Program-made: the position numbers and the translations under genes | The notes under the pieces: generated by a model | Told to the model about the DNA's origin: nothing | What the model saw: only the letters and a program-made list of their open reading frames with translations | Database searches by the model: none | Source of the DNA: Gamarada debralockiae | Lineage: Eukaryota; Ascomycota; Leotiomycetes; Helotiales; Hyphodiscaceae | Direction of reading: 5' to 3' | DNA: 64,000 bases | Assembly: GCA_002803225.1 (NCBI GenBank) | Contig: NXFV01001404.1 | Coordinates: forward strand, 1 to 64,000 | Part shown: one piece after another, positions 34,591-46,520 of the stretch | Layout of the letters: each line of letters starts with the position of its first letter | How positions within the stretch are numbered: the stretch's first letter is position 1

Positions 34591-35277
34591 TAAAGCAGCA
34601 GGTGCTCACGTCCGGAGACTAAAACGGAACCAGCGAAAGAGAAAATTAATCCTGAGTCTAAGGGTAGTCTGTGACGAAGCCTTGCCGACTTTGCTTCGAA
34701 CACGGTTAGTCAGCATCGCCGCTCTTTCAGGCGCAAATTACCCTCGACTCACCCTCGACCCGCCCTCATGCTTTATTTACTCTTCCGTTCTAACGTAGGA
34801 AAATTAATAACTCTACACAACTATACTCGTGGAAACCCAGGTCGGCTCCCGGGAGTCAAGACGGAACCCCTCCTGCAGAAAACCCCCGTCAAAATACAAA
34901 TCAGTTAATCTCTCAACGCACATTCTTTTTGCAACATAGCGTAGCCCTGGCACTCGTCAAAGGAGAATATCCCTCTATGGTTTTTATATTTATTCTATAT
35001 TATCCTTTATACTTTCTCTTACTAAACTATTTAACTACTTTCATCCCACCTGTCCCTCGAATCTGTTTATAGCATTGTAGACTTATCTTTGTATTTCTTC
35101 TTTTAATCGCCTATTTGCGTCGCTCCTTTGCACGCTTTATTCTCCTTCGTAAAGATGCCTAAGCACTATTAAGGTACAGTCAAGTATTAAGTTAACACTT
35201 AGCAAACCCCTGGAGCATTGTTTTCTACAAAACGGCACTCATAATTCCCTTTACATCTCAAATACAACCTGACGCTC
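34591..35277. other. Intergenic region, A/T-rich
   Basis: No gene seen. The part from about 34970 to 35110 is strongly A/T-rich. This is the 3' flank of the minus-strand wall-protein gene. Confidence 0.4.
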
Positions 35278-38200
35278 TCACAAGATCATAACAGAAGCAA
35301 CGCACATAGCCGTAACTATTCCCATTCCCCACGAAACTCTCTTGATCCTCATGCTAGTAGAAGCACCAGTAACCACAGGACCGGAATATGAACTTGTGCT
35401 TGTAGTTACTTTTACCGGTGGTAAAGTTGCGATAGACGGCGGAGTGGGAGTAGTAAGTGCGGTCGGTGGAAGTGGAAGGACTGTTAGTGCTTTTGTCGAA
35501 GTTGAACTTGAAGGTAGAGAGACGGACTGCGCAGAGGGTGTGGAAGCTTGAGGGTTCGATGCATTTTGTGGTATCGGCGTTGATGGTTTACCGGCAACTG
35601 GCGGAATTGGTGCTGACGATGAAGTCACTGGCGCTGAACTTCGAGATGATGGTGCAGGGAGAGGTGGCGATGATGCGCCAGAAGCGCCAACTCTCCCAGT
35701 TGTTCCAGCTGCCACAGATGAAATTATGGTTTTAGTAGCAGCTGAGATTGGTGAACCTGGTGTGGAATTCCCTGGGTTTGCAGGTACATCCGCTACACGA
35801 CTAGCTTGGCATCCCGAATTACAAGAAACAGTTGAAGTAACCGTGACAGTTAAAGTTGAGATAGAGTACGTGGTCAACAAACTCAATGATGGACCAGCGT
35901 TTGTGAATGTCACCACTACAGGACACGATGTCGTGGTAGTGTAAATTCTAAGCGAGAGTCAGTCAGATGACTTAGTGAGAGGCTAGGGTACACTTACACG
36001 ACAGTAGTGATAAACTCGATCGTATTTCCAGGTAATGTTGTGGAAACTCCTCCGGGAACAACCGAGCCAGGTTTGCTGTTACCAGGGGTAACCGGAATTT
36101 GTGCTGAAATCGGAATTGTTGCGGATGTGGGGCCCATTAGTGATGTGGAACTGGTTGGCGAAGCCGGAGTGCTGAGTGTTCGTGATGAGGAAGATGTAGT
36201 GCTCGAAATAACGGGCTTAGAGCTGTTGGTGTAGACAATTGAAAAGAATGACGCCCGTTCCGACGAGGTCCCAGCTGTAGAAATAGACAAGGAGGTAAAA
36301 CCAATTGATGAACTGGAATTTAGACCTATTGTGGCTTTTACCGAGTTTGAAGACACACTTCCGGAACTGGTAGTTGTTAAACTCGGAACCGACGTCTTGG
36401 TAGGTGCCGTAGTTGAAAATGTCCCGGTTGTTGATGTTCCCGTTGAGGAAGAAGTTGCAGTCTTTGTCGAAGAAGATGATGACGAAGACGAAGTATTCGC
36501 ATTCTTCAACCCCAACGCAAAGCTCCCACCGCCTCCCCAAATTCCACCCCAAATCCCATTTCCAGGTTGAATAGGCGCACTAAAGACCCCACCACTAGCA
36601 TCTGGAGCATATGTCACAGAGTTCAGGGGTAAACCTGTAACCATATCAAGGATTGTGATGTCTGCTGCGGGAAGGATGCGGTGGGAGAGGTTGTTGACAT
36701 AGACAGGATCGAATGAGAGCGAGACGGTTGCAGAGCTGTACATTAAATGGGTTCCATCCGTCAAGGGTGACATTGGAGGGCTTGAGAGAGAACGTGGTAC
36801 GTTGCCGGTGTTGATAGAAGATATTGGAATGAGAGGATCGCTAATGTTGGAAGGAATGATGTGTGTAGTGTTGTAGAAAACCAATTCAAAGGTCGCTGGG
36901 TAGATTGATCCAATAGGTCCAACCACTTCAATGTCATTTCCCTGTATAGTGAACTTTGTGGGTGTTGTTGGGGGCCTTTCGAATGTGGTGTAAACAAGAA
37001 GTGAGCGAGCCATCACTCCATCCGAACCAGTCTTGCTGTTCACAATATCGATTTTAAACGATGACGCCAACGTGAGAGCAATCACAATCTCCGGTCCGGA
37101 CGCAGCCGATATCTCGGTCAGTTCAGTCGTGAGGCCCGGTTGTTGATAAGCCGTGGAACTCAGCTGTCGACCCTGCAAATCCCTTCGGAACAACCCCGAT
37201 AAATCAATCCAATTCCTCGGATCCCACTGCAGAGTCGGAAGACTTGGCAACTTAATCCCCAGTGTGTCCTCAATCGCAGCTGGTATTGACTCGTGCTTGA
37301 TATCCCGAAGCGCATTATACAAATCGACATCCCGAACGATCTGGGCGGCGATGGGAACAGCGATGTCGGCTGCGAGAGCTGGAAGGGGTGGAAGTTCGCC
37401 ATTGTCGGCTTCGGCTTCGAACCCGGGAATTACGGCGCATTTGAAGAGGAGGTCATGTTCTTGTTTTAGGGCCGCGATTTTGGCTTTGAGGGTCGCGGGA
37501 TCCGGGGAGGTGGCAACGAGGTTTTGCATGTAGGTATTGAAGTTGGGACCGAGCTAGAATCCATCAGTATATGTTTTATGCCATCTTTCTCAGAACTCTA
37601 GAATATCAAACAGCCGAAAGTGTTGAGAACCTATCGGTATTGCTCGAGGGGGTGTGATACAAGCGAGAAACTTGGAATACATGCGACGAGAAAGTTATGA
37701 ATTTGCACTTACATCATTAACAAAATGCGAAGTCCCAGCAACAACAGTGGCCACCGTCCTCGGATCCGTAAACCCAGTAATTTGCATCGCAGTAAGAAAG
37801 CTCTGGAGCGGGGGATTAATAGTCAATGCGCCATTGACAATCCCCGAGTTCAATATAACACCCGTAACTTCTCCAATTGCATTAAATTCCGCTATATATA
37901 TATAAAAGTCAGCCAGAATCCCTCCTAGCACTTCCCCGACTTCTTTTTAGAATCTCACTCACCAGCATCATCCGCAACCTTGTTCAAATTAACCCCAGTA
38001 GTAAACTGTGAAAATATCGATTGCTCGAAATCAAAACTCCCTCCCAGGTTGGCACAATCCGGATCCGTACTGCGAACTCCTGCAACACGTTGACAGGCTG
38101 GATTAGGACAATTGGAGCGAAGACAAGCGAGGTTGAGGACTTGTCCGTAGTACCCCTGCGCATCAGGGCCAGAGGCGGATGTTGCTGCGTATTGAGCGGC

Positions 38201-38779
38201 GAGGGTGTCAACGACATCGCAGGAGATGCCATTACTTGAAGGAGTAGGTGTGGGGGCCGGTGGTGTTGTTGGACTTGGGGATGGTGTACCGTCGAGGTAG
38301 GGAGTTAAGAATTGCTATGGTCGCCTCCGAATTAGAACCTCACGTCCTGTGAGGTAAAACTGTCAATACTCACAGAACCAGGCACAAAACAACAAACATC
38401 CACAAAAAATCCACTCGAATCACTCCCTGTACAAGTCGTCGCACAATTTCCTAGACTCGAGCATGTTTTCCCCGGTACTGAAGAGTATGAAGGAACGCCG
38501 CAGGTCCCGAGATCTAATTCTGACATTAAGAATTTGAACGTTTAAGGGAAAACTTTCGGTCGTGAGAGACTTACCACCAAAAAGAGAACTAAAGACACAT
38601 CCAGAAAAGATGAGTGCGAGATCACAACCGATTTCTCCAAGTGGATTGGAGGTGGAGCAATGGAGGCAGTAACTTCCATCTGAATAGTCTACTTGGACGG
38701 TACTTTGAGCTACAGTGAATTGAAGGAGGATGGAGAAAAGGAGGGGAACAATTGTTTTCCGAGAGGTAGGGAGTATCAT
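35278..38779 (-). CDS. Secreted, probably GPI-anchored Ser/Thr-rich cell wall protein
   Basis: Six exons: 38779-38575, 38519-38374, 38314-37963, 37891-37713, 37553-35998 and 35947-35278. They encode 1035 residues, with all junctions GT-AG and total length in frame. The start MILPTSRKTIVPLLFSILL gives a clear signal peptide ending near VAQS. Next come a Cys-rich module (about 20 cysteines in the first 200 residues, including YCLHCSTSNP, NCATTC and VDVCCF), a Pro/Thr spacer, a globular region with QNLVATSPDPATLKAKI and a beta-rich stretch, and a long Ser/Thr/Pro-rich stalk (about 650-1000). The C-terminus has a short basic stretch and the hydrophobic tail WGMGIVTAMCVASVMIL, as for GPI attachment. 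I do not recognise the N-terminal domains. It probably sits at the plasma membrane or in the wall. Confidence 0.85.
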
Positions 38780-39990
38780 TTTGTAAGAGCGAATGTGGGG
38801 TAGTAAAGAACGGCTGTTACAAGTGAGCGACGACCGAGGACGACACGACGAGCAACCACTCCTCAAAATACGAGACTTCTTCCCCTCTTAAAACTCATCC
38901 AAATAATTCACCAAGAAACCTTAAGTTATGCAATACAAGCCTTTCAATATGAGGCTTTTGGCCGCATATCACATCACAACACCAGCGCGGGTACCTGGCA
39001 TTAACCGGGCGGCAACACGACATTCGGGATATTTGGTGGATGCCATAAATAATTATTCCAAGTGCTTATTCGTCGAATTTCGCCTCATTTTCAGCTGCTC
39101 AATGCTGAGAGGTGCGCCACAGTCCCAAAATGGAAGCTATGGGGCGCCATAATAGGGGGAAATTTGGCGAAGACACCACTTGCTAGCCTTCCGATCTCTC
39201 AATGCATCAAATAAATTCCCGTAATTAAATATAGACTGCAATACTCCCAGAGCCTCATTGCAATCCCGGACATCCCCCCTCTTACTACGTGGTAAACTGA
39301 TGCACAACCCCACATCACTCGCCTTCCTATTCTTCTCTAATCAAAGATACTTCGCTATCTGCTTGTATTGGGATAAGAGGTCGAGCTGGAGGGACAGCCA
39401 CTGCCAGATTTTGTGGAGATGGGAAAGCATGATGGATTGCTAGAAAACGAGACTAAAAATAACAGATAATTAATTGTCAGGTATGATGAACAGGTAGCTG
39501 GGTCGGAATGATTCTTTCTCTTCACTGATGTCGTCCTTGAAGTAAGTCCCCTTAATACCCCGCGACGTTCACGATACATTCTGGTTTTCAGAATTCAATA
39601 GTAGAGCCAACCGACTTAACCCGTACCCATATACCTTTTCTCAGCCCTGAATCTGCATCGCCAATAGGTGACCCGAATATTAAACAAAAACGAGGCTGAA
39701 AATGAGGTATGTCTGCATCCTAAACCCCAATAACTCGCAGAAATGACTCAAAATTCATGAATGTTTGGGATTGAGACGGATGTCTCCATCCGTACTCGTA
39801 TCAGTATCAGATCGTACACTTGACCGTAACCTAGAATAAATTTATCTAGATAGGAAGAACAAGATGGGTGTTGCGGGCTTTCGATGAAAATGCCCCAAAT
39901 ATTGAAGGAATGGGAATGGTCAAAGTCTGGAGGAGTGGAGAGTGGGGAAAGTGGTGCGAGAACTCGCTTAGTCATCGAAGCCAAGCCGGG
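38780..39990. other. Intergenic region between wall-protein and bZIP genes
   Basis: Holds the promoter of the minus-strand wall protein. Short open frames exist on both strands but none looks like a real gene. Confidence 0.4.
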
Positions 39991-40189
39991 TTGACAAGTC
40001 TGTCAGGACACTCGAAAATTACAAGCCGTATTTAACTTTTCAACGCAACACGATATAAAAATTTCGAATTGACAAAATTGTTCATTGAAATTTTCTCTGC
40101 ATATATATCTCCGTTTTATTTATTTAGTTGTTGTGGCTAGCAGAGAAAATATAGCGCGGAATATTTGAGTGTCCTGACAGACTTGTCAA
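39991..40189. mobile_element. MITE with perfect 23-bp terminal inverted repeats
   Basis: The 199 bp element begins TTGACAAGTCTGTCAGG and ends with its exact reverse complement; the identity covers 23 bp and continues with mismatches to about 32 bp. The interior is A/T-rich (with ATATATATCT) and non-coding. No clear target duplication is seen. It ends about 215 bp before the bZIP start codon, so it lies in that gene's promoter. Confidence 0.8.
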
Positions 40190-40404
40190 TCCCTGGTGCA
40201 TCCCCCCTTTTGTCGCTTACTCGATACGTAAAACAATTGATAAAATTCCGTCGTTATCAGTGCCGATGGCCGGACGGGCAACGTTCTGCTCCAGATGCAT
40301 ATTTTCGTCGGCGTCATGAAATTTTCCCCTCCTCCTCTTTGGATTCAAATATATTTTCTCAATTCCCAAGCTGAAGGGACAACGGAGACAGCAACACAAG
40401 AAAA

Positions 40405-41447
40405 ATGAACCCCTTCTCAATGGCTTCAAACATGCGAGCCAGCTCCGAATTCTCAGTCGAATCACCAATGGACCCTATCCCCTCACCTCCCAAGCGCAAG
40501 GGAGGTCGAAAACCAGTAAGTCCTGCTCAGTTCTTATGATTATCCCTTGCTGACCATCCTCGCAGGTATTCTCAGCCGAAGCTCGCAGACAGCGCAATCG
40601 TGACGCTCAAGCCGCATTCCGCGAGCGCCGAACCGAATACATAAAGGAACTTGAAGAAACGGTCAAGATATACGGGGATAAACTGCGCAGTCTAGAGGCA
40701 GCACGAGCCAGCACGGCAGATGATTGTTTGATGCTGCGGTACAAGAACTCTCTTCTTGAGAGGATTCTCCTATATAAGGGCATGTCTTGTGCGAGAGGTT
40801 TGTTTGTGCCCTGGGCTGATAAGTTGGATAGGAGTCGATGTGCAAGCGGAATTGCACTCAAAGCGTTGGACCGCCCCTGTACAACCCTGCGTACAGTCTG
40901 AAGCCAGAGATCATTATGTATCGCTCAAGCGCAAACGCAAGGCTATCGACAAAACATGTGATAATCCTTCAGCGAAACTGCCAACAACAACACCACTACC
41001 ACAATACTTTTCACCGATCTCAAATTCCCCAGAGGAGTCTGAACTCTCAACTCCGCCTTCTATGGCACCGCCCGCTCCCAAACGCGCCAAAACATGCCAG
41101 GCGGTCCCCAAATCGCACATCCCAACCACATCTTGCAAGTACCCTTTCTCATTCCTACTCTTCTATTTCAAAAGAACTATGGTCCTAGATTGATTCCTTG
41201 ATTAGATAGGCGCGAAAATTATCGAAAAGTCTTCCCGCCGGCCCCCAATATTTCGACCTCGCCAACCCAAGACCACGAACCCCAGAAATCGCACGTCGAC
41301 GAGCTGCCGGGCCAAGACATTGCGTCTTTGACCGACTCACTCGAAGGAGATGACAATCTTTTTAGTCTAGGGAGTCTGGATGACTTTGATTTCTCAGCAG
41401 ACTTCTCGGCTATTACACCGATGTCTTTCCCTACGTTTTCTCTTTGA
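40405..41447 (+). CDS. bZIP transcription factor (Yap/Pap1-like basic region)
   Basis: Four exons: 40405-40515, 40566-40779, 40832-41138 and 41210-41447. They encode 289 residues. The basic region is ARRQRNRDAQAAFRERRTEY (about 43-62), with the NxxAQxxFRxR signature shared by fungal AP-1-like factors, followed by a leucine zipper starting IKELEETVKIYGDKL and a conserved CLMLRYKNSLLERILL. Lys/Arg-rich segments (PPKRKGGRKP; LKRKRKA) are likely nuclear signals. The acidic Phe-rich tail (LGSLDDFDFSADFSAI) looks like an activation domain. The second intron (40780-40831) has a GC donor rather than GT, which is the only way I see to keep the frame into VDVQAELHSKRW. Target genes cannot be inferred. 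A MITE sits in the promoter. Confidence 0.88.
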
Positions 41448-42199
41448 CGATGGCTGGGTTTATACTTTCAGGTATGTAGGGTGTTATCTGGTGATAGGAA
41501 ATACTTGGCGGTGCAAAATAGTATGGACTTCATTTTTGTTTTATTGGCGTTGATAGTAACGACGGTTTTTATATCTCCGGGAAGAGTAGATCAAATTTAG
41601 TATCTTACAAGTGTCGATCTTTATGACTATGTTACAGAGTGCTTTCACTTCTCAAAGCACAATCTCACATCAGAAATTGTGGAGGTTGAAACAATTTGCC
41701 GGCCAAGTGTAAAATGGCCCAGTTATAAACTAGGAGCAAGTCATGCGACTCCCTTGAACTACGTTCCTTCAAGGAACACCGACTGAGAATGGGTATACAA
41801 ATCCTTGTGTTCTTGCAACCATCGTTCGTTTATCAGACGACTGATGAGCTGCCTCACATCTTGCAGTCGTTTGAGGGCCTTATATTTCATCCCAACAAGC
41901 ACGCACTGAGGGTTCCACCAACTGAGGGTGGCTTCGTGGCTATGCATACCAAGGAAATGCTGTGGTGCTAAGGCGGCCCAATCGGACCTTGACCAAGAAC
42001 CCAGAGCTGAGCCCGACTTTCATTAAACGTTGACCCCTCGTAGTAGTGTCCAAACGTGAACAATCTTTCCAACTCAACGATATATCTCTCATATCCACCT
42101 AATGGATCGCGGCAGTAGTCTCCCTCAAGTCGAGAATTTTGCCAGAATCTTGACCTCGAGCTATTCCGCTGCTATTATAATCATCAGCAAACGTGAAAG
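41448..42199. other. Intergenic region, nothing recognised
   Basis: 3' flank of the bZIP gene and 5' flank of a HET remnant. No feature supported. Confidence 0.4.
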
Positions 42200-43150
42200 A
42201 TGGGGCTACTCAACACCACCGCTCTCAACCTCAAAGAGTTCTTCGGTAGTGACAATCCCGGCTATGCAATTCTATCGCATCGCTGGGAGGACGAGAGGTG
42301 ATACTTCAGGATCTTCAATAAGGCCAGGGACCCCAGAAGCGACGGTATTCTAAAATTGAGGGATGCTGTAATCAGGCAACTAGCGACGGCTGGAAGGGGG
42401 TGTGGATTGATTGTTGCTATATCGACAAGACAAGCAGCTCAGAATTGTCAGGGGCAATCAACTCCATTTTCAAGTGGTATGCGAATGCGAGAGCTTGCTA
42501 CGTCTACTTGAGCGACGTATAGACTTCCGATTCTACTCGTTATTACGGAAAAGTTCAGTTATGCTTTTCGCCGTAGTCAATGGTCCACGAGGGGCTGGAC
42601 GCTGAGGAGCTTCTTGCTCCCGAAACAGTCATATTCTTTAACCGCGATTGGGTTGATATGGGGATAAAAAGTAGCTGGAAAACGCTATTGTCGATCGTCA
42701 CAGGCATCGAAATACAAAACCTGACGAATTTCAAGAGCGCATGTGTGGAACGGAAGATGTCGTGGGCGGCTAGAAGGAAAACAACCGACTCGAGGATAGA
42801 GCATATTGCTTGATGGGGCTTTTTGGTATCAATATGCTGACGCTTTATGGAGAAGGGAATCACGCGTCTACAGGCTTCAACTGGAAATAATAACTCCGAT
42901 GATGAATCCACCTTCGCATGGTCGATAAGGAGAGAGGATAATTTGAAGTCCTAAACTTGGGAAGAGAGATGCCGTGTATCTAAGAGACGACGATAAGCCG
43001 AGAAAGGGCCTGGTCGATGAAGCTCATAGGGGGGTTTGCCTGCTAGCTCTCCTACCGAATTTGTCGATTGTGGGGACGAAAGGCCAGCGCCAATACCAAG
43101 AGTCCCTTACAAAGAGAGATCGCCATATTGAATGGCCAATTAAGGCCTAC
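42200..43150 (+). pseudogene. HET-domain protein remnant
   Basis: The start MGLLNTTALNLKEFFG, then PGYAILSHRWEDE, is the classic N-terminus of a fungal heterokaryon incompatibility (HET) protein. A frameshift follows at about 42290, then a stop in ILQDLQ, then YSKIEGCCNQATSDGWKGVW and WIDCCYIDKTSSSELS (the HET core), ending at a TAG after VYLSDV. Later frames give EELLAPETVIFFNRDWVDMG and LYGEGNHAS, in the expected order. At least four disabling changes occur over the length. It sits 1.3 kb upstream of an intact HET gene of a different subgroup. Confidence 0.85.
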
Positions 43151-44483
43151 ATATAGAGCACCTCCTCATACCCGTCCCTTCCGAGGCAGAGCATCTGTTT
43201 CTTTCCCTACTCCACTGCAAGCGTGAGGGTGAGGGGGGAAATCTGGCCATTCCAATCCTCCAAGGCTGGGTGTATCAACCTGCAGAAAGAATCATAGACG
43301 CAATCTACCACGAAGAAAATCCGAAGGATATCACAAAAAAAACCCCTGTAAATCAGACAAGGGCAAGAAGCAAGCCAGGAAAACACCAAAGGAATCTCCG
43401 AAAATGCTGACCTACTTCTGAGCTTTGGCAACGTGCTTGATGAAGGATTATCTCATACCCAAGTCTGGGCCAGCTAGTCTCGGACCATTGGACCACTGCC
43501 CATAGATTCAAAACGACGTCATTACTTTTACAGAGTGTCAAATATCCCGAAATTTCCTAAAGGCTCTAAGGCCGCGATCTGTTTTGCCCACAAGATTGAC
43601 GGTATTGAGTTCGCTGTGTTCTTGTCCTGGAACAAAGGTCCACGTGTGCTCATAATGAGCTTGAAACATGAGCTGGCACAACATGTGGCTGACAAGCTGC
43701 CTGATACTTCCTTTTCGGAATCGAGTTTCGAAGACATTGGAGGCTGACATGTCAATATCGGTCGCCATAAGCCCAGGTTCGGAAGATGGACTTGGTGTCC
43801 ACATAGTGGAGATCACTGTCGACACCAGCGGCTCTATTAGGTGGCCAGAGCCACTCGACATTTCCAGCACATAAGCAGTGGAATTAGAGGGAACACGAAG
43901 CCCGCTACCGTTGGGCCCCTTACGATTAGTAGAAAGCTACGTTCAGATAAAAATTTTGAAAGAGAAACTTCAAGTATGTCTAAACTGTTCAAGTCTCCTA
44001 GTCCAGAAGCGGACCGCGCAAATAGATCAATTCGATATATCGGGTAGTGTACCCTAAGACTCTATATGTATACCAACGGCGCAGAGAATGGTTGGTTGGA
44101 ATTGCCTAATCTGGTAGAGCCTGTATTTTCTTCTTCCTGTAGTTTAAGAGAGCTCTTCCCCTCTCGACTTCGTACTTTTAACTTTACGTTTAGTGCTTCG
44201 ACCTTTACAGTACGGACTGCGCTAATGCCACTTTCATTAGTGCTATCTACGCCCCAAATAAAGTTAGCGAACAGTGCTACGTAGCCTATATTTATAGTTC
44301 TCGTGCCCTGATTCCTCGGTCTCACGTGCTGTAGTTCAGGCTTCGCAGTCCCCGAAGAGCTGAACTTACACCCTGTACAGCTGAGTCTACAGGGGGTCTG
44401 ATTCAGGGCCTGAGGCACCCAAAAATAAAACGCGTACAAGATCGGAATCCAGATTCGACGTCACTTTCTTCCGCTTGTTCTAT
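43151..44483. other. Intergenic region with transposon-like remnant
   Basis: No intact gene. A plus-strand frame at 43535-43747 (AAICFAHKIDGIEFAVFLSW) reads like a protein fragment of unknown family. From about 44080 to 44430 the DNA resembles a dispersed repeat: it contains the 33 bp repeat shared with 5736-5768, and near its end the paired phrases CCCTGATTC (44306) and GATTCAGGG (44400). Confidence 0.4.
44092..44124. repeat. Dispersed 33-bp repeat, copy 2
   Basis: Second copy of the repeat at 5736-5768 (begins TTGGTTGGAATTGC), two mismatches, same orientation. Confidence 0.5.
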
Positions 44484-46520
44484 ATGTCCAGCATACAGAT
44501 ATCAACATCTGAAATACCCACTATGACGTCCCTTGCCTACTCTTACGTCCCGCTGGAGAGTGTCAAACACATCCGGCTATTGAAGATCCTCCCGGGTCGG
44601 CTTGCCGGTGGGTTTATGTGCGAGCTGATTCACACCTCCATCGACGAAAGTCCACAATATGAGGCTCTCTCCTATGTCTGGGGGGACCAGCAGCAGCAAG
44701 AGATGATCATTTGCAATGGCAGGACGTTCGATGTTGGCAAATCCTTGGGCAGCGCGCTGTACAGGCTGCGGCTGTATGAGGACGAGCGCCTCCTCTGGAT
44801 TGACGCCATCTGCATTGATCAGAGCAGCATTCCCGAGAAAAACATCCAGTTGCCATTGATGAGAAGGATCTACCAGCAGGCCGAAAAAGTCATTGTCTGG
44901 CTCTGTCCAGAGACTGCGGGCTGTGCGAGGGCCAAATCGATGATTGCGGCCCTGATTAATGTGTACAACGCGCACAAGTTTATGCAAGACGCGTATACAG
45001 AAGAGCAGCAGCATCAACCTGAGCAAACTGGACAGAACTGGGTTACCAGCCAGCTGGACTTCATAGAGCGAGAACTTGAAGAGAGAACGAGTACCAAAGT
45101 CACCCGGCACGGCTTAATTTTGGATGTGGATCAAGAGCGATGTAGTCTTCCGGCTCTAACGTCTTTGGATTGGGGCTATCTGGATCTTCTATACGACGCC
45201 AAGTGGTTTCACCGGGTGTGGACTATTCAAGAGATGATCGTGGCGGATAATGTCGAGATCGTCTTCGGAGAGGAAAGTTGCAGTTGGGATCATTTCTTCT
45301 ACGCCGCGCACTGTATGGCAGGTTCCTTGTCACCAACGGTGCCAGTGCATTGGCACAATGCTATGTGGCTTGATCTGCGCCGCGGTCACTTTCGTAGTGA
45401 AGGGTCATTGAGCTTGCTTATGCTGTTGAATGAAAGCCATGAAAGAGATGCTACCCAACCGCATGACAAGGTTTATGCACTTTTGGGCCTCGCGGAAAAG
45501 CAGGAAGAGATTTATAAAGAGGGCTCTCTTCTCAAACCGGACTACGGTTTACCTATTGATGAAGTCTATTGGAGGGTAGCAGTGCACTTTCTAACGGTGC
45601 TGCGAATGCCCGATGTACTGCGTGCTGTTCATCAAACAAGAGTTCATAGCGGTCTGCCAACTTGGGTACCTGACTGGAGTGGATCCCGACCAAAGCCTTT
45701 CCTCAGTTCAGTTGGCAGTTGGTATAGATCCGGAGGCGACGTTCACGACATGGACATACAGAATGCTTTCGTACATCCGTCCGATCCGAACATCCTTCAA
45801 ATAAAAGGGAGACTATACGACACTGTAGTGGTCATCGGACCTGTCATGAATACCAAGGAAAATGAAACTATATCGGAAAGGAAGGATTCTAAAGACGAGT
45901 ATGCAAAAAGTCACCAGCAGCTGGCCACTCAGACTCGATGCTGGCGAGAGTGGCAGGCCATGGCGCAACTCAATGAAGATATTCCGTACCCTGGCCTCGA
46001 TAAGGGCCGCGAAAATGCCTATTGGCGCACACTGATCGGTGACTGCAGCGACGACTTCTCCGCCCCAGCTGACGATGGGTATCGGTACAATTATAAACAG
46101 TGGCATAATCACATGCGACGGGCTCGAGACGGCTTCTTTACAAATCCAACCTTGGCTGAATGGGACACCTCTTCAGGCCACTCTGGCGAAATGCCTGATG
46201 ATGAGGTCATGGGGGTGCTTCACGGTCTCAATGATCCTTACTTCAAGTCTTTTTACGAGCGCAACATTCGCGCGGCTGCGTTAATGTGCTTCGCAGTCAC
46301 GGCTAACGGATATTTTGCGCTCATCCCATCGACGGCTAGCGTGGGTGATACAGTGTGTGTTGTGCCGGGAGTCAAGACGCCGATGTTGTTACGCCGGGAA
46401 TCCGATGTAGCTAGTGAGCGCTTTAGATTGATCGGTGCTTGCTTTGTGTATGGCATCATGAACGGCGAAGCTCTCGAAGGTGGTTATAAATCAGAGGTGA
46501 AATGCATCTCGATCATTTAA
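44484..46520 (+). CDS. HET-domain (heterokaryon incompatibility) protein, intact
   Basis: A single-exon gene of 678 residues from the first ATG; the ATG at 44523 (MTSLAYSYVPLESVK, with A at -3) has the better start context and would give 665 residues. The HET domain has all its core blocks: YEALSYVWGD, LWIDAICIDQSSIPEKN with QLPLMRRIYQQAEKVIVWL, and AKWFHRVWTIQEMIVA. A further conserved block, HDKVYALLGLA, follows the domain, and the C-terminus has FRLIGACFVYGIMNGEAL, typical of the common large HET proteins. These proteins take part in non-self recognition and programmed cell death on fusion of unlike hyphae, but most family members are untested. No partner domain (NACHT, patatin or other) is seen. 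Confidence 0.92.
   Translation: MSSIQISTSEIPTMTSLAYSYVPLESVKHIRLLKILPGRLAGGFMCELIHTSIDESPQYEALSYVWGDQQQQEMIICNGRTFDVGKSLGSALYRLRLYEDERLLWIDAICIDQSSIPEKNIQLPLMRRIYQQAEKVIVWLCPETAGCARAKSMIAALINVYNAHKFMQDAYTEEQQHQPEQTGQNWVTSQLDFIERELEERTSTKVTRHGLILDVDQERCSLPALTSLDWGYLDLLYDAKWFHRVWTIQEMIVADNVEIVFGEESCSWDHFFYAAHCMAGSLSPTVPVHWHNAMWLDLRRGHFRSEGSLSLLMLLNESHERDATQPHDKVYALLGLAEKQEEIYKEGSLLKPDYGLPIDEVYWRVAVHFLTVLRMPDVLRAVHQTRVHSGLPTWVPDWSGSRPKPFLSSVGSWYRSGGDVHDMDIQNAFVHPSDPNILQIKGRLYDTVVVIGPVMNTKENETISERKDSKDEYAKSHQQLATQTRCWREWQAMAQLNEDIPYPGLDKGRENAYWRTLIGDCSDDFSAPADDGYRYNYKQWHNHMRRARDGFFTNPTLAEWDTSSGHSGEMPDDEVMGVLHGLNDPYFKSFYERNIRAAALMCFAVTANGYFALIPSTASVGDTVCVVPGVKTPMLLRRESDVASERFRLIGACFVYGIMNGEALEGGYKSEVKCISII

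Noticed and set aside
34170..34622. Plus-strand frame with HAQALLR heptads
   Set aside because: An artefact of the 21 bp minisatellite; no domain and no splice context.
35342..36570. Val/Glu-rich plus-strand frames opposite the wall-protein gene
   Set aside because: They are antisense shadows of the Ser/Thr-rich coding sequence on the minus strand.
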